Positions 47,601 through 57,898 of a DNA stretch of 64,000 bases are shown here, in pieces. Origin of the DNA: Streptomyces capitiformicae (GTDB lineage: Bacteria > Actinomycetota > Actinomycetes > Streptomycetales > Streptomycetaceae). The notes beneath the pieces were generated by a model that had not been told where the DNA came from, made no database searches, and saw only the letters and a list, made by a program, of their open reading frames with translations. The stretch covers positions 8,935,486-8,999,485 of the forward strand of contig NZ_CP022161.1 of assembly GCF_002214185.1 (NCBI RefSeq). Reading direction: 5' to 3'. The position numbers and the translations under genes were made by a program. Each line of letters begins with the position of its first letter. The stretch's first letter is position 1.

Positions 47601-50600
47601 CGTACCTCCGCGAACAGTTCGTCGCCGCGCCGCCATGCTGCCCGTACGCCCCGGAAGGCCGGGCCGTAGGCGAGACCGTCCTCCGCGAGGGTGTCGTAGG
47701 CGTCGGTGAGGTCGACTTCGGTCGCGCCCTGGGGCGGCCACACCGTGAGGCCCGTATCCGGCTCAGGTGTCGAGGCCCGTGCCGCCCCGTCGACCAGCTG
47801 CCCCGTCGCGTGCCGGGTCCACGTGGGTTCCGTGTCGTCGTCGACGGGCGTCTCGGGCCGGGAGTGGATGTCGACCGGTCGTCGGCCGGAGCCGTCCGCC
47901 GGGCCCACCACGACCCGGAGATGCACGCCTGTGGCGGCGGGCAGGGCGAGCGGCGCGAGGATCACGAGTTCGTCGAGCGTGCCGCAGCCGGTCTCGTCGC
48001 CCGCACGGACGGCCAGTTCCACGAACACCGTCGCGGGGACGAGGACCGACCCGCCGATCACATGGTCGGTGAGCCATGGATGGGTCGTGGGGGAGAGACG
48101 GCCCGAGAACACGGTCCGGTCGGTGTCCGGCACCGTGAAGGCCGGCCCGAGCAGCGGATGACTGTGCGGGTCCGCCGTGGGGCCGCCCAGGTGGCGCTGC
48201 CCGTCGAGCCAGTACCGCTGCCGTTGGAAGGCGTACGTCGGCAGGTCCACGCGTCGCGTACCGGTGTCCGCGCACACCACGGGCCAGTCGACGCGCACCC
48301 CGCGCACATGGAGCCGCGCCACGGCGGACAGCAGGGTCTCCGACTCGCGCTCGCCCTCACGGGAGGCGGCGGCGAAGAGAGGGCCGGGCCCGTCGTCCGG
48401 GTCGCCGGTCACACACTCCTCGGCCGCGCCGATGAGCGCCGGACGGGGGCCGATCTCCAGGAACGCCGACACCCCACTACCGCCCAGCCACCGCACGGCG
48501 TCGGCGAACCGCACCGGCACCCGGACGTGCCGCACCCAGTACTCCGGGGAGCACAACTCCTCGGCATCGGCGGGACGGCCTGTGACCGTGGAGATCACCG
48601 GGATGCGGGGCGGCCGGAAGGTGAGCCCCTCGGCGACCCGGCGGAAGTCGTCGAGCATCGGCTCCATCAGCGGTGAGTGGAAGGCGTGGCCGACTGCCAG
48701 CCGTACCGTCCTCCGGCCACGCGCCTCGAAGCCGGCGGCGACGGCGAGTACCGCGTCCCGTACGCCGGAGATCACCACCGAGCGCGGCCCGTTGACCGAG
48801 GCGATCGCCACCTGGGGCCCCGCTTCCGTGACCGCCGCGCGAACCTCCTCCTCCATCGCGTGCAGCGCCACCATCGCGCCGCCCTCGGGCAGGGCGTGCA
48901 TCAGCCGGCCACGGGCCGCGACGAGCGTCGCCGCGTCGGCGAGGCCCAGAACGCCGGCGACGTGGGCCGCCGTGAGTTCGCCCACGGAGTGCCCGGCCAG
49001 GAAGTCGGCGCGTACTCCCCAGGACTCCAGCAGCCGGAACAGCGCCACCTCGAAGGCGAACAGTCCCGCCTGGGTGAAGTCCGTACGGTCGAGCAGGGCG
49101 GCCTCCGGCGAACCCGGCTCGGCGGAGAGCGCCACGTCCAGCGGGCGTTCGAGCCGGCCGTCCAGTGCCCGGCAGACGTCGTCGTACGCCGTGGCGAAGG
49201 CGGGGAAGGCCGCCCGCAACCCGGCTCCCATACGGGCGCGTTGGGCTCCCTGGCCGGTGAAGAGGAAGGCCGTACGGAGCCCCGGATCCGCGACCGCCCG
49301 CTCGATGCCGACGCTGCCGGTGCCCCCGGCGAGCGCCTCCAGTGACGCGAGCATCCGCGCCCGGTCGCCGGTCGGCACCATCGCCCGGTGGGTCAGCGCC
49401 GACCGCGACACGGCCAGGGAGGAACCGACGTCGGCCGACGACAGTTCGGGCCGCGCCACAAGATGCTCCGCCAGCCGCCTGGCCTGAGCACGCAAGGCAT
49501 CTTCATCGGCGCCGGAGAGCAGCCAGGGCATCGACAGGGCCGTGGCTTGCGGCGCGGTGCCGGAAGGCGGTGGTGGCGCGGTGCGGGAAGGCGGTGGTGG
49601 CGCGGTGCGGGAAGGCGGTGGTGGCGCGGTGCGGGAAGGCGGTGGTGGCGCGGTGCCGGAAGGCGGTGGTGGCGCGGTGCGGGAAGGCGGTGGTGGCGCG
49701 GTGCGGGAAGGCGGTGGTGGCGCGGTGCCGGAAGGCGGCTGCGGCGCCTCCTCCAGGATCACGTGCGCGTTGGTCCCGCCGATGCCGAAGGCCGACACCC
49801 CGGCCCGGCGCGGACGGGCGGCCGTCGAGGGCCATGGCCGGGCGGCGGTGAGCAGTTCCACCCGGCCGGAGGCCCAGTCGACGTGGGGTGAGGGGGTCTC
49901 GGAGTGCAGGGTCCGGGGCAGTTCCCCGTGCCGCATGGCCTGCACCATCTTGATGACCCCGGCGACCCCGGCGGCCGCCTGGGTGTGCCCGAGGTTGGAC
50001 TTGACCGACCCCAGCCACAGCGGGGGTCGCTCGGGGGTCCGCCCCTGCCCGTACGTGGCGAGCAGGGCAGCCGCCTCGATGGGGTCGCCCAGCGTGGTGC
50101 CCGTGCCGTGCGCCTCCACCGCGTCCACCTCGTCGGGGTGGAGTCCGGCCTCGGTCAACGCCCAGGTGATCAGGCGCTGTTGGGCCTGGCCGTTGGGGGC
50201 CGTGAGCCCGTTGGACGCGCCGTCGGAGTTGACGGCGGAGCCACGCAGCACGGCCAGCACCGGGTGACCGCCTCGCCGGGCGTCGGAGAGCCGCTCCAGC
50301 AGCACCAGTCCGGCGCCCTCCGCCCAGGCGGTGCCGTCCGCCGAGGCCGCGAACGACTTGCAGCGGCCGTCGGGCGACAGCCCCCGCAGCCGGCTGAACG
50401 CGGTGAACGGCTTGGGCGTCGCCATCACGGTGACCCCGCCCGCCAGGGCCAGCGCGCACTCGCCGGAGCGCAGCGCCCGCGCGGCCCAGTGCAGCGCCAC
50501 CAGCGAGGACGAGCAGGCCGTGTCGAGCGTGATCGAGGGCCCGCGCAGCCCGTACACGTAGGAGATCCGGCCGGAGGCCAGACTGCCCGCCGAGCCCAGC

Positions 50601-53002
50601 CCGAGATGCGCCTCCAGGTCGCTGCGGTCGAGGCGGGCGGAGTAGTCGCCGTGCATCACCCCGACGAACACCCCGGTGTCGCTCTCCCGCAATGCGGCCG
50701 GGTCGATGCCCGCCCGCTCCCAGACCTCCCACGACGTCTCCAGCAGCAGCCGCTGCTGCGGATCCATGGCCAGTGCCTCGCGCGGCGAGATCCCGAACAG
50801 CCCCGCGTCGAACTCCGCGGCCCGGTGCAGGAATCCACCGCGGTTCGTGTACGACGTGCCGGGCCGGTCCGGGTCGGGGTCGTGGAGGGCGGACAGGTCC
50901 CAGCCCCGGTCGGTGGGGAAGCCCGAGGTGGCGTCCCGGCCTTCCGACACCAGCCGCCACAGGTCCTCGGGGGAGTGGACGTCACCGGGGTAGCGGCAGC
51001 CCATGGCGACGATCACCACCGGATCGTCGTCGTCCGTGGACCCCGCCGCCCCGGCCCGCAGCCCGGCGTCGGGCATCGTGCCGAAGAGGGTGCTGTGGAC
51101 GTACCGGGCGAGCTCCGCCGGGGTGGGACGGTCGTACACCAGCGTCGAGGGCAGCCGCAGTCCGGTCGCCGCGCCGAGCCGCTCGATCAGCGCGACGGCA
51201 CCGGCGGACGTCAGTCCGAGATCGGTGAACGGGCTCTCGGCGTCCAGCCGTTCGTACGGGACGCCGCCGCACACCTCGGCCGTCTCGGCGAGCACCGCCT
51301 CACGCAGCGCCCGCTCCCGTCCCTCCGGCGGCAGGGACAGCAGCCGCCCCCGCAGGGCACCCTCGTCGGCAGTGGTCGTGGTGGTGGGCCCGGCGACGGG
51401 CCGGGACGGCTCCGGCAGGACCACCGCGTGCCGGGCGATCTTGCCGGACGCCGTACGAGGGACGGCGGCGATCTCATGGATCTCGACCGGCAGCTTGTAC
51501 TCGGCCAGCCGGGTGCGGCACGCGGCCAGTACACGCTGCGGATCGACCCCCTCCGCTCCGGGGACGACGAAGGCCACCGGGACCTCGCCGAGCACCTCGT
51601 GCGCCCGGCCCACGACGACCGCGTCCGTCACACCGGGGCTGTGCAGCAGGGCCTGTTCGACCTCGGTGGGGTGGATGTTCTCGCCGCCGCGGTTGATCAG
51701 TTCACTGACCCGGCCGGTGAGGATCAGATGGCCGTGTGCGACGCGGCGGCCGAGGTCGCCGGTGCGGTACCAGCCGTCCCTCAGCGCCGCCTCGGTTGCC
51801 TCGGGCCGGTTGTGGTAGCCGGTCATGAGGCCCGGCCCCCGCACCCAGATCTCGCCCTCGGCGCCGTCCCCGACATCGTTGCCGGAACGCGGATCGACGA
51901 CCCGTACGTCGACACCCGGGACCGGGGGCCCGCAGGAACCGTCGACCCTGGGGCCGTCCGGCCGGTTCACCGCGATCATGCCGCAGGTCTCGGTGCTGCC
52001 GTACGCGTCGAGCAGGGGCGCGCCCAGCGCCTCCTCCACCGCCCGCCGCAACTCCGGGGAACTCGGCGCACCGGCGACGAGACAGGTCCGCATGCTCGGT
52101 GGCGGCGAGGCGACCGAGGAGTCCTCGGCCGCCGCGGCCACCAGCCGGTGGTAGGTCGCGGGCACCCCGGCGAGCACGGTGAAAGGACCGCCGAGGGACT
52201 CGTGCGGGGCGCGCAGCTCCCGCCACAGGCCGTCCGGCGGGAGGAGTTCGCCGGTGATCCGGGCGCTCGCGCCGACCGCGGTGACACCCAGGATCACGAG
52301 GGAGTGCCCGAAACTGTGGAACAGCGGCAGCGGCCACAGCAGCCGGTCCTCCGCCGAGAGCCCGAAGATCGGGGCGTAGCAGGCGGCCACCGACCACAGG
52401 GCGGCGCGCTGCGTGGACAGCACGCCCTTGGGGCGGTGCGTGGTGCCGGACGTGTAGAGCATCCAGGCCGGCTCGTCGAGGCCGAGGTCGTCCCGGGGCG
52501 CCGGAGCCATAGGGTCGGCGGGTGCCCCGTCGCCCTCCGCCACGGCCCGGAAGAGGACCGTGCCCTCGGGGGCGTCCACGGGAACCGGCCCCGTACCGGT
52601 CAGCAGTACACGCGGACGGGCCTCTCCGGGAGCGGCGAGGCGGTGCAGTCGCGCGAGCTGCGCGGAGTCGGTGACGACGACCGAGGCACCGCTGTCCTGA
52701 AGGAAGTGGGCGAGCTCGGCATCGGAGGAGCGGGGATTGAGGGGCACCCCGATCGCTCCGGCACGGAGGACCGCGAGGACGCTCTCCACCATCTCGACGC
52801 GATTGCCGAGGCAGATCGCGACCCGGTCACCACGTGCCAGCCCCGTACGGGCGAGATACGCGGCCAGCAGCCCGGTACGCCGCTCCAACTCGGCATACGT
52901 GACACCGCGCACGTCGTCGGCGAACGCCACCCGCGAGGGCGCTGCCGCGGCGTGCGCCTTCAGCAGCTCCGGCAGCGGCCGTATCAACTCGTCGTGCTCC
53001 AT
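44645..53002 (-). CDS. Single-module type I polyketide synthase with own starter ligase and thioesterase
   Basis: 2785 residues; ATG 53002 follows GGGAGGCGGCGAC. Approximate domain order: acyl-AMP ligase (1-540; [11 protein letters not shown] near 185, RTASGKIAR near 517); ACP (555-635; serine in LGLTSAG near 597); KS (655-1085; Cys in DTACSSS near 829, EAHGTGT, NLGHTQ); a proline-rich tandem linker (1085-1155); AT (1245-1535; GHSVG near 1337, HAFHSP near 1440, the pattern usual for malonyl-CoA); DH (1610-1900; [10 protein letters not shown] near 1647, LLDAAAH near 1817); KR (2090-2270; GGTGALG, LDD B-type motif near 2182, catalytic YAAAN); ACP (2390-2465; GFDSLMA); TE (2535-2770; GSSTG near 2622, GDHFSL). 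No ER. All key residues are present. One condensation would give an alpha,beta-unsaturated acid; iterative use is possible. Confidence 0.95.
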   Translation of the reverse strand: MEHDELIRPLPELLKAHAAAAPSRVAFADDVRGVTYAELERRTGLLAAYLARTGLARGDRVAICLGNRVEMVESVLAVLRAGAIGVPLNPRSSDAELAHFLQDSGASVVVTDSAQLARLHRLAAPGEARPRVLLTGTGPVPVDAPEGTVLFRAVAEGDGAPADPMAPAPRDDLGLDEPAWMLYTSGTTHRPKGVLSTQRAALWSVAACYAPIFGLSAEDRLLWPLPLFHSFGHSLVILGVTAVGASARITGELLPPDGLWRELRAPHESLGGPFTVLAGVPATYHRLVAAAAEDSSVASPPPSMRTCLVAGAPSSPELRRAVEEALGAPLLDAYGSTETCGMIAVNRPDGPRVDGSCGPPVPGVDVRVVDPRSGNDVGDGAEGEIWVRGPGLMTGYHNRPEATEAALRDGWYRTGDLGRRVAHGHLILTGRVSELINRGGENIHPTEVEQALLHSPGVTDAVVVGRAHEVLGEVPVAFVVPGAEGVDPQRVLAACRTRLAEYKLPVEIHEIAAVPRTASGKIARHAVVLPEPSRPVAGPTTTTTADEGALRGRLLSLPPEGRERALREAVLAETAEVCGGVPYERLDAESPFTDLGLTSAGAVALIERLGAATGLRLPSTLVYDRPTPAELARYVHSTLFGTMPDAGLRAGAAGSTDDDDPVVIVAMGCRYPGDVHSPEDLWRLVSEGRDATSGFPTDRGWDLSALHDPDPDRPGTSYTNRGGFLHRAAEFDAGLFGISPREALAMDPQQRLLLETSWEVWERAGIDPAALRESDTGVFVGVMHGDYSARLDRSDLEAHLGLGSAGSLASGRISYVYGLRGPSITLDTACSSSLVALHWAARALRSGECALALAGGVTVMATPKPFTAFSRLRGLSPDGRCKSFAASADGTAWAEGAGLVLLERLSDARRGGHPVLAVLRGSAVNSDGASNGLTAPNGQAQQRLITWALTEAGLHPDEVDAVEAHGTGTTLGDPIEAAALLATYGQGRTPERPPLWLGSVKSNLGHTQAAAGVAGVIKMVQAMRHGELPRTLHSETPSPHVDWASGRVELLTAARPWPSTAARPRRAGVSAFGIGGTNAHVILEEAPQPPSGTAPPPPSRTAPPPPSRTAPPPPSGTAPPPPSRTAPPPPSRTAPPPPSRTAPPPPSGTAPQATALSMPWLLSGADEDALRAQARRLAEHLVARPELSSADVGSSLAVSRSALTHRAMVPTGDRARMLASLEALAGGTGSVGIERAVADPGLRTAFLFTGQGAQRARMGAGLRAAFPAFATAYDDVCRALDGRLERPLDVALSAEPGSPEAALLDRTDFTQAGLFAFEVALFRLLESWGVRADFLAGHSVGELTAAHVAGVLGLADAATLVAARGRLMHALPEGGAMVALHAMEEEVRAAVTEAGPQVAIASVNGPRSVVISGVRDAVLAVAAGFEARGRRTVRLAVGHAFHSPLMEPMLDDFRRVAEGLTFRPPRIPVISTVTGRPADAEELCSPEYWVRHVRVPVRFADAVRWLGGSGVSAFLEIGPRPALIGAAEECVTGDPDDGPGPLFAAASREGERESETLLSAVARLHVRGVRVDWPVVCADTGTRRVDLPTYAFQRQRYWLDGQRHLGGPTADPHSHPLLGPAFTVPDTDRTVFSGRLSPTTHPWLTDHVIGGSVLVPATVFVELAVRAGDETGCGTLDELVILAPLALPAATGVHLRVVVGPADGSGRRPVDIHSRPETPVDDDTEPTWTRHATGQLVDGAARASTPEPDTGLTVWPPQGATEVDLTDAYDTLAEDGLAYGPAFRGVRAAWRRGDELFAEVRLPEAAGAARFGIHPALLDAAAHAPLLMGAGAAGPEADSIRVPFSWNGMRLYASGASEVRVRVAPAGPDRVALTLADPAGRPVARVDSLTTRELPAEAAESAHDVVRRGLLRLDWEAVEPSLGHEHHAESGRRWELVGPDELNLRESLSALTETVTRDPDTVVVTAVGPATHDDPPAAVRLLTDRVLRTLQDWQDDPRTPGSRLVVVTRDATAPEPDLAGAAVWGLVRAAQAELPGRVVLVDVDGQPESLRLLPVALTTGDPQLRVATGQLAAPRLAATDGRRPASGTFDPLRTVLITGGTGALGAELARHLVTSYGVRHLLLTSRRGPEAPGAEELRITLEELGAEVGIVACDTADRAALAEVVKGCRPEPGAVVHAAGVLDDGVLAALTPERMAAVLRPKVDTAWHLHELTRDLELSAFVLFSSASGLLGRAGQANYAAANSFLDALAHHRTAQGLPAISLAWGPWEHGGGMAAPHLREQPRSPETGGDLLRALSTEQGMALFDAAMREGVPVAAPILVDRAALRAAQSPRPLPPLMRGPVRRRRPVAEAGQTAVGSGPGQQPGEPELLEPGAWRQVLAELPAARREGALAELMREDVAAVLGYPSADALPVGKTFDELGFDSLMAVQIRNRLSLALRLRLSAAVIFEHNTADGLARHVLGLLDLPQSTTAEDSTAEHAPESLGSIDESTPRTLSSLYRRLCEAGHVVAAMHMLVSASWAVPTFGAADSRRHALPPLRRAEGAGDAPVVVIVNGFHPAFPGGTAARFHDCFRGDREVLELRHPGIGEGTAVAVDRETLARTHAETVLRHVGDRPFVVVGSSTGGAVAHVLTRRLEALGSAPVGQVLLDTYLVHQGNFGTDWLLALPATLIPHLAEGPSTGDNDHAVAAMGAYTRMFLDWDPEPVATPTLLVRATRPTPEMAAGADGDAWRTSWPLPHDAVDVPGDHFSLQGEHAPATVTAIRTWLASLGHQDSPSPLSAQGDQ
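49549..49745 (-). repeat. 24-bp tandem repeat encoding PPPPS(R/G)TA linker units
   Basis: Eight consecutive copies of a 24-bp unit lie in frame inside the PKS gene, encoding A-P-P-P-P-S-R-T or A-P-P-P-P-S-G-T between the KS and the KS-AT linker. The copies are almost identical in DNA (R/G alternation comes from one C/G change), which indicates recent slippage or unequal crossing-over and a likely variable copy number. Confidence 0.9.
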
Positions 53003-53188
53003 GTCGCCGCCTCCCCGGCCCACGAGGGGCCCGCTCCCAACACCGTCGATCTCCTTACGGAGCAACGGAGTTGAGGGTAGGGGGTTCCTGATGGATCTTC
53101 GCGGCGTCGCGACGACCGGCGTTTCGGACCGGCGGGCGGCACGCGGAGGCGCCGCCCGCTCACCTCACCCGTCAACCGGCCCGGCGGC
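53003..53188. promoter_or_regulatory. Upstream region of the PKS-halogenase operon
   Basis: A 186-bp gap between the Nudix-like gene and the PKS, all transcribed leftward. It should contain the operon promoter unless the Nudix gene reads through. The GGGAGG ribosome site lies at about 53010-53016. No specific operator was recognised. Confidence 0.3.
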
Positions 53189-53725
53189 CTACGACAGGCA
53201 GCCCACATGTGCCAGGGCCTGCTTCAGCAGGACTCCCTGGCCGCCCGGCATCTCGCTCTGGACCGACTCCGACGCGGCCTCCTGCGGGCTGAACCACACC
53301 AGGTCGAGCGCGTCCTGCCGGGGACGGCAGTCGCCGGACACCGGGACGATGTACGCGAGGGACACCGCGTGCTGGCGCGGGTCGTGGAACGGCGTGATGC
53401 CCAGCGTCGGGAAGTACTCGGCGACGGTGAAGGGCTGGAGCGCGGCCGGGACCCGGGGCAGCGCCACCGGGCCGAGGTCCTTCTCCAGATGACGCAGCAG
53501 GGCGTCGCGCACCCGCTCGTGGTGCATCACGCGGCCGGAGACCAGCGTGCGGCTGACCGTTCCGTCCGGGCCGATGCGCAGCAGCAGGCCGATGCTGGTG
53601 ACTTCGCCGCTGTCGTCGACGCGCACGGGCACGGCCTCGACGTACAGGATCGGCATCCGGGCGCGCGCCGATTCGAGTTCGTCGGAACTCAGCCAGCCGG
53701 GCGTGGTTTCGGTCAAGTCAGACAT
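53189..53725 (-). CDS. Nudix-hydrolase-like protein (DUF4916 type)
   Basis: 178 residues. It resembles the actinobacterial DUF4916/Nudix-like group (GWLSSDELESARARMPILYV, then VVMHHERVRDALLRHLEKDL region and YFPTLGITPFHDPRQHAVSL). The canonical Nudix box GX5EX7REUXEEXGU is not obvious, so catalytic activity is uncertain. It is followed by the PKS in the same direction and might be cotranscribed; a metabolic link is not shown. Confidence 0.6.
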   Translation of the reverse strand: MSDLTETTPGWLSSDELESARARMPILYVEAVPVRVDDSGEVTSIGLLLRIGPDGTVSRTLVSGRVMHHERVRDALLRHLEKDLGPVALPRVPAALQPFTVAEYFPTLGITPFHDPRQHAVSLAYIVPVSGDCRPRQDALDLVWFSPQEAASESVQSEMPGGQGVLLKQALAHVGCLS

Positions 53726-53816
53726 TGGCTGATCATACTTTCATCGTCATCGGGTGTGCGCGTCGCTCCGATCACACATTCCCGGCTCTCGGCGATCACA
53801 TGCGCCCCGCCGACGA

Positions 53817-54488
53817 TCAGTCGTGGGCGGCCCACATCCCCCGCACATGACCCAGATGCCGGGTCATCACCGCCCGTACGGCGTCCTCGTCGCGGTCGAG
53901 GAGTGCGTCCAGGAGTTCCAGGTGCTCCTGGGCGGAGGACAGCAGCCGGCCGGCCTCGACGAGGGCGGTGAGACCGTAGAGCCGTGAGCGTTTACGCAGG
54001 TCGCCGACCACCTCGACGAGGTGCGCGTTGCCCGCGAGGGCGAGCAGACCGAGGTGGAAGCGGGTGTCGGCCTCGACGTACGCGATGAGGTCCCCGGCGG
54101 CCGCGGCGGCGACGATCTCCCGGGCGGCGGGCCGCAGCGCCTCCAGGGAGACCGGGTCGGCGGTCCCGGCCAGGCCGACGGTGGTCGGGATCTCGATGAG
54201 CGAGCGGAGATGGGTGTACTCGTCGAGCTGCTTCTCGGTGACCTCGGTGACCCGGAACCCCTTGTTGGGCACGGTGTCGACCAGTCCCTCCTTGGCCAGA
54301 TCCAGCATGGCCTCGCGCACCGGTGTCGCCGAGACGCCGAAGCGGGCGGCGAGCGCCGGCGCGGAGTACACCTCGCCCGGCCGCAGCTCACCGGCGATCA
54401 GCGCGGCCCGCAGCGCGTCGGCGACCCGCTCGCGGTAGCTGCGCTTCTTGCCGCCCAGCGTGGGCAGGGCCAGGGCGGACGAGGCCAT
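53817..54488 (-). CDS. GntR-family (FCD) regulator of the hydroxyproline cluster
   Basis: 223 residues. The N-terminal winged helix (about 15-80) includes LRPGEVYSAPALAARFGVSA and TPVREAMLDLAKEGLV, typical of GntR. The FCD domain (about 88-215) has the metal-ligand positions in EADTRFHLGLL and the late histidines in MTRHLGHVRG. It is the last gene of the hydroxyproline cluster and transcribed with it. It probably represses the cluster and responds to hydroxyproline or an intermediate. Candidate sites are at 56463 and 59399. Confidence 0.85.
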   Translation of the reverse strand: MASSALALPTLGGKKRSYRERVADALRAALIAGELRPGEVYSAPALAARFGVSATPVREAMLDLAKEGLVDTVPNKGFRVTEVTEKQLDEYTHLRSLIEIPTTVGLAGTADPVSLEALRPAAREIVAAAAAGDLIAYVEADTRFHLGLLALAGNAHLVEVVGDLRKRSRLYGLTALVEAGRLLSSAQEHLELLDALLDRDEDAVRAVMTRHLGHVRGMWAAHD

Positions 54489-54520
54489 GGGACTCTCCAG
54501 ACAACGAACCGAAAGACGGA

Positions 54521-55522
54521 CTAGAGGACGAAGCCGGCCGGGAACGGGTCGGACGGGTCGAGCAGGTACTGGGCCGTGCCGGTGATCCAGGCGCGGCCGG
54601 TGAAGCTGGGCAGCACGGCCGGTACGCCGGCCACCTCGGTCTCGCCGAGCAGCCGTCCCGTGAACCGGGTGCCGATGAAGGACTCGTTCACGAACTCGGT
54701 GTGCAGCGGCAGTTCGCCCCGCGCGTGCAGTTGTGCCATACGTGCGCTGGTGCCCGTACCGCAGGGTGAGCGGTCGAACCAGCCGGGGTGGATGGCCATC
54801 GCGTGCCGGGAGTGCCGGGCGGTGGCGCCGGGGGCATGGAGGTGGACGTGGTGGACGCCGTGGATCGACGGGTCCTCGGGGTGGACGGGCTCCCCCTCGG
54901 CGTTGATCGCGTCCATCAGGGCCAGGCCCGCCTCGAGGATGTCGTCCTTGCGGGAGCGGTCGAAGGGCAGCCCGAACTGCTCCAGCGGCAGGATGGCGTA
55001 GAAGTTGCCGCCGTACGCGAGGTCATATGTCACCGTCCGCCCGTCGGCGAGTGCGATTTTGCGGTCGAGGCCGACCGCGAAGGACGGCACGTTCTGCAGG
55101 GTGACCGCCTTCGCCGCGCCGTCCTCCACCGCCACCTCGGCCACGACCAGCCCCGCCGGGGTGTCGAGGCGGATCGTGGTCACCGGCTCGACGACCTCGA
55201 CCATGCCGGTCTCGACGAGCACGGTCGCGACCCCGATCGTGCCGTGGCCGCACATCGGCAGATAGCCGGAAACCTCGATGTAGACGACGCCGTAGTTGCA
55301 GTCGGGGCGGGTGGGCGGCTGCAGGATCGCGCCGCTCATCGCCGCGTGCCCGCGCGGCTCGTTCATCAGCAACTGCTTGACGTCGTCGCGGTGTTCACGG
55401 AACCACAGCCGACGCTCGTTCATGGTCGCGCCGGGGATCGTGCCGATTCCGCCGGTGATCACCCGGGTGGGCATGCCCTCGGTGTGCGAGTCGACGGCGT
55501 GCAGGACGAGTTTGCTGCGCAT
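54521..55522 (-). CDS. 4-hydroxyproline 2-epimerase (proline racemase family)
   Basis: 333 residues, the usual length. Both catalytic cysteines are seen: MCGHGTIG (about residue 88) and DRSPCGTGTSA (about 250), which separates epimerases from dehydratases with a Thr or Ser. It interconverts trans-4-hydroxy-L-proline and cis-4-hydroxy-D-proline. I chose ATG 55522; the longer open frame is antisense-like. It lies 25 bp downstream of the DapA-family gene and 32 bp before the regulator gene. Confidence 0.9.
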   Translation of the reverse strand: MRSKLVLHAVDSHTEGMPTRVITGGIGTIPGATMNERRLWFREHRDDVKQLLMNEPRGHAAMSGAILQPPTRPDCNYGVVYIEVSGYLPMCGHGTIGVATVLVETGMVEVVEPVTTIRLDTPAGLVVAEVAVEDGAAKAVTLQNVPSFAVGLDRKIALADGRTVTYDLAYGGNFYAILPLEQFGLPFDRSRKDDILEAGLALMDAINAEGEPVHPEDPSIHGVHHVHLHAPGATARHSRHAMAIHPGWFDRSPCGTGTSARMAQLHARGELPLHTEFVNESFIGTRFTGRLLGETEVAGVPAVLPSFTGRAWITGTAQYLLDPSDPFPAGFVL

Positions 55523-55547
55523 GAGCCGGTCTCCCTTCCCGCCCGAG

Positions 55548-56438
55548 TTACGCGAGCCCCGTCGCGACGGCCTTCTCGGTGGCCGCGCGGATCGCGGCCT
55601 CCTGCTCCGGCAGCAGCTCCACCCGGGGTGGACGACAGCGTCCGCCATGGCGGCCCACGACATCCATGGACAACTTGATGGCCTGCACGAACTCGACCTT
55701 GGAGTCCCAGCGCAGCAGCGGGTGCAGCTGCGCGTAGAGGTGTTTGGCGGTCGAGAGGTCGCCGTCCACCGCCGCGTGGTACAGCTCCACGGTCGCGGCC
55801 GGCAGCGCGTTCGGGTACCCGGCGACCCAGCCCTTGGCGCCCGCCAGCGCGAGCTCCAGCAGGACGTCGTCCGCCCCGATCAACAGGTCCAGTTCCGGGG
55901 CGAGTTCGGCGAGCTGGTAGGCGCGGCGGACGTCCCCGGAGAACTCCTTCACACCCTGGATGTACCCCTCGCCGTACAGCTTGGCCAGCAGCTCGGGGAC
56001 GAGGTCGACCTTGGTGTCGATGGGGTTGTTGTACGCCACGATCGGCACACCCGCCTTCGCGACCTCCGCGTAGTGGGCGAGCACGGAGCGTTCGTCGGCG
56101 CGGTACGCGTTCGGCGGCAGCAGCATCACCGACGCGCAGCCCGCGTCCCGCGCCTGCTCGGCCCAGCGCCGGGACTCGGCGGACCCGTACGCGGCGACCC
56201 CCGGCATCACCCGCGAGCCGCCGATCGCCGCGACCGCCGTCTCGACGACCTTGGCCCGTTCCTCGGGCGTCAGTACCTGGTACTCGCCGAGCGAACCGTT
56301 CGGTACGACACCGTCGCAGCCGTTCTCGACCAGCCAGGCGCAGTGCTCGGCGTACCGGTCGTAGTCGACGGACAGGTCGTCCCGCAGGGGGAGGGCGGTG
56401 GCGACGAGAACGCCGTGCCACGGGCGGTGCTCGGTCAT
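55548..56438 (-). CDS. DapA-family lyase, probable pyrroline-4-hydroxy-2-carboxylate deaminase
   Basis: 296 residues (299 from ATG 56447). TIM-barrel class I lyase of the dihydrodipicolinate synthase family: GSLGEYQVLTPEERAKVVE (the usual G-(S/T)-x-GE segment, about 47-65), the tyrosine in IVAYNNP (about 134) and the Schiff-base lysine in IQGVKEFSGD (about 162). In hydroxyproline clusters this enzyme deaminates the dehydrogenase product to alpha-ketoglutarate semialdehyde. The assignment rests on context plus family. A shared 17-bp motif lies just upstream. Confidence 0.85.
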   Translation of the reverse strand: MTEHRPWHGVLVATALPLRDDLSVDYDRYAEHCAWLVENGCDGVVPNGSLGEYQVLTPEERAKVVETAVAAIGGSRVMPGVAAYGSAESRRWAEQARDAGCASVMLLPPNAYRADERSVLAHYAEVAKAGVPIVAYNNPIDTKVDLVPELLAKLYGEGYIQGVKEFSGDVRRAYQLAELAPELDLLIGADDVLLELALAGAKGWVAGYPNALPAATVELYHAAVDGDLSTAKHLYAQLHPLLRWDSKVEFVQAIKLSMDVVGRHGGRCRPPRVELLPEQEAAIRAATEKAVATGLA

Positions 56439-56462
56439 GAGGGGCATCCCATCTGAGTAGGG

Positions 56463-56479
56463 TGTGACATATTACTGGC
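56463..56479 (+). promoter_or_regulatory. Candidate regulator site upstream of the DapA-family gene
   Basis: TGTGACATATTACTGGC, matching the site at 59399-59415 in 16 of 17 positions. It lies 16-25 bp upstream of the candidate start codons of the lyase gene (minus strand), in the 44-bp gap after the dehydrogenase gene. On the minus strand TAATAT could also serve as a -10 box. Confidence 0.5.
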
Positions 56480-56491
56480 CTCTGTCTGGTC

Positions 56492-57898
56492 TTACCGGGC
56501 CTCTGCCTGGTCGCCGTTCTGATCCGCCAGCACCCCCAGCGGCACCGGCCGTGCGAACGGCCTCCGGCCCACGCTCTCCGGGCACCCGGCGATCCCCGCG
56601 ACGGCGGGCCCGCACACGCGCCCCTGGCACCAGCCCATTCCGGCCCGGGTGAGCAGCTTCACGGTCCGTACGTCCCCGGCGCCCAGCTCGCCGACAGCCT
56701 CGCGGACCGCCCCGGCGGTGACCTCCTCGCACCGGCAGACGACGGTGGCATCCGTGACCTGCTCGGTCCAGTGCGCCGGCGGCGCGTACACGGAGTCGAG
56801 CGTGGCGAAGAACCCCCGTAGCGCCGCACGGGACTTGGCGGCCGCCGCCCACTCCCGCGGGTCGGGATCCCGGCCCCGCAGCCGGGCCGCCGCCGACCGC
56901 CCGGCGATGTGCCCCTCGGCGAGCGCGAGGGCCGCGCCGCCGATGCCGGTGGTCTCACCCGCCGCCCAGACGCCCGGCACGTCGGTGCGCTGCTCCTCGT
57001 CGACGTGGACGTTCGGCCCGATGATCCGGCAGCCGAGCGCCTCGGCGAGGTCGGTGTGCGGCAGCATGCCGTGTCCGACCGCGAGCGTGTCGCAGGGGGT
57101 GCGCCGCTCGGTGCCGGGCCGGACGCGCCCCTCGGCGTCGAGCGCGGCGACGGTCACGGCCGTCAGCCGGTCCGTGCCGTGCGCCTCGACCACGGTGTGG
57201 CGTACCAGCGTCCGCACCCGGCGGCGCAGCAACTCCCTCGCGTACCCGGCGCCTTCGGCCAGCTTGTCCGCCCGGCCCGCCAGCGCCCCGGCCCGTCGTA
57301 CGAGCGCCTTCGGATCCGCCGACTCCACCAGCGCGGCCACCGTGACACCGGCCCCCGCGAGCCCCGTCGCCACCGGCAGCAGCAGCGGACCGGTCCCGGC
57401 GACGACCGCCGTACGGCCCGACACCACGAGCCCGCCCTTGAGCATGGCCTGCGCGCCCCCAGCGGTGACGACGCCGGGCAGGGTCCAGCCGGGGAAGGGG
57501 AGTACCTTCTCGTAGCCGCCCGTCGCGAGGAGGACGGCGTCCGCGTGAACCACGGCCGGCTTCTCCTGCTCGGGGCCGAGCAGCGCGTGCACGGTGAAGC
57601 CCTCGGGTTCCCGCTCGACGCACCAGACGTGGTGGTCCGCCCGGTGGCCGACGCGTCCGGCGGCGATGTACTGATCCAGGCCCTCGCGCAGCCGCCGCCA
57701 GGTCCGCCACTGGTGGTGCAGGGCCTCCGGCCGCCGCGCGCCGAGCCCGGCCGAGGGCTGCCGGTAGAACTGGCCACCGGGAGCCTCCGCGGAGTCGACC
57801 AGCGTGACCCGTACGCCGCGCCCGGCCGCCGCCAGCGCCGCTGCGAGCCCGGCGGGGCCCGCGCCGATCACCGCGAGACGGGGTTCCTCAGCGTTCAT
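56492..57898 (-). CDS. FAD/NAD(P)-dependent oxidoreductase subunit with [2Fe-2S]-binding C-terminus (D-hydroxyproline dehydrogenase-type)
   Basis: 468 residues. Dinucleotide motif AVIGAGPAGLAAALAAAGRG (residues 9-28), a second Rossmann motif (VVAGTGPLLLPVATGLAGAG, about 165) and the FAD-end motif VPGVWAAGETTGIGG. The C-terminal BFD-like domain carries cysteines VCRCEE and GWCQGRVCGP. This matches the alpha subunit of hydrogen-cyanide-synthase-like and D-hydroxyproline dehydrogenase complexes. I chose ATG 57898; it overlaps the ferredoxin-like gene by 11 bp, as expected for a complex. Confidence 0.85.
   Translation of the reverse strand: MNAEEPRLAVIGAGPAGLAAALAAAGRGVRVTLVDSAEAPGGQFYRQPSAGLGARRPEALHHQWRTWRRLREGLDQYIAAGRVGHRADHHVWCVEREPEGFTVHALLGPEQEKPAVVHADAVLLATGGYEKVLPFPGWTLPGVVTAGGAQAMLKGGLVVSGRTAVVAGTGPLLLPVATGLAGAGVTVAALVESADPKALVRRAGALAGRADKLAEGAGYARELLRRRVRTLVRHTVVEAHGTDRLTAVTVAALDAEGRVRPGTERRTPCDTLAVGHGMLPHTDLAEALGCRIIGPNVHVDEEQRTDVPGVWAAGETTGIGGAALALAEGHIAGRSAAARLRGRDPDPREWAAAAKSRAALRGFFATLDSVYAPPAHWTEQVTDATVVCRCEEVTAGAVREAVGELGAGDVRTVKLLTRAGMGWCQGRVCGPAVAGIAGCPESVGRRPFARPVPLGVLADQNGDQAEAR

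Noticed and set aside
49549..49745. Repeat array considered as a CRISPR or regulatory array.
   Set aside because: It is an in-frame coding repeat with no spacers.
49904..53074. A 1056-codon open frame on the plus strand.
   Set aside because: It is exactly antisense to the PKS, follows its codon phase and has no domain; long antisense frames are expected at this GC content.
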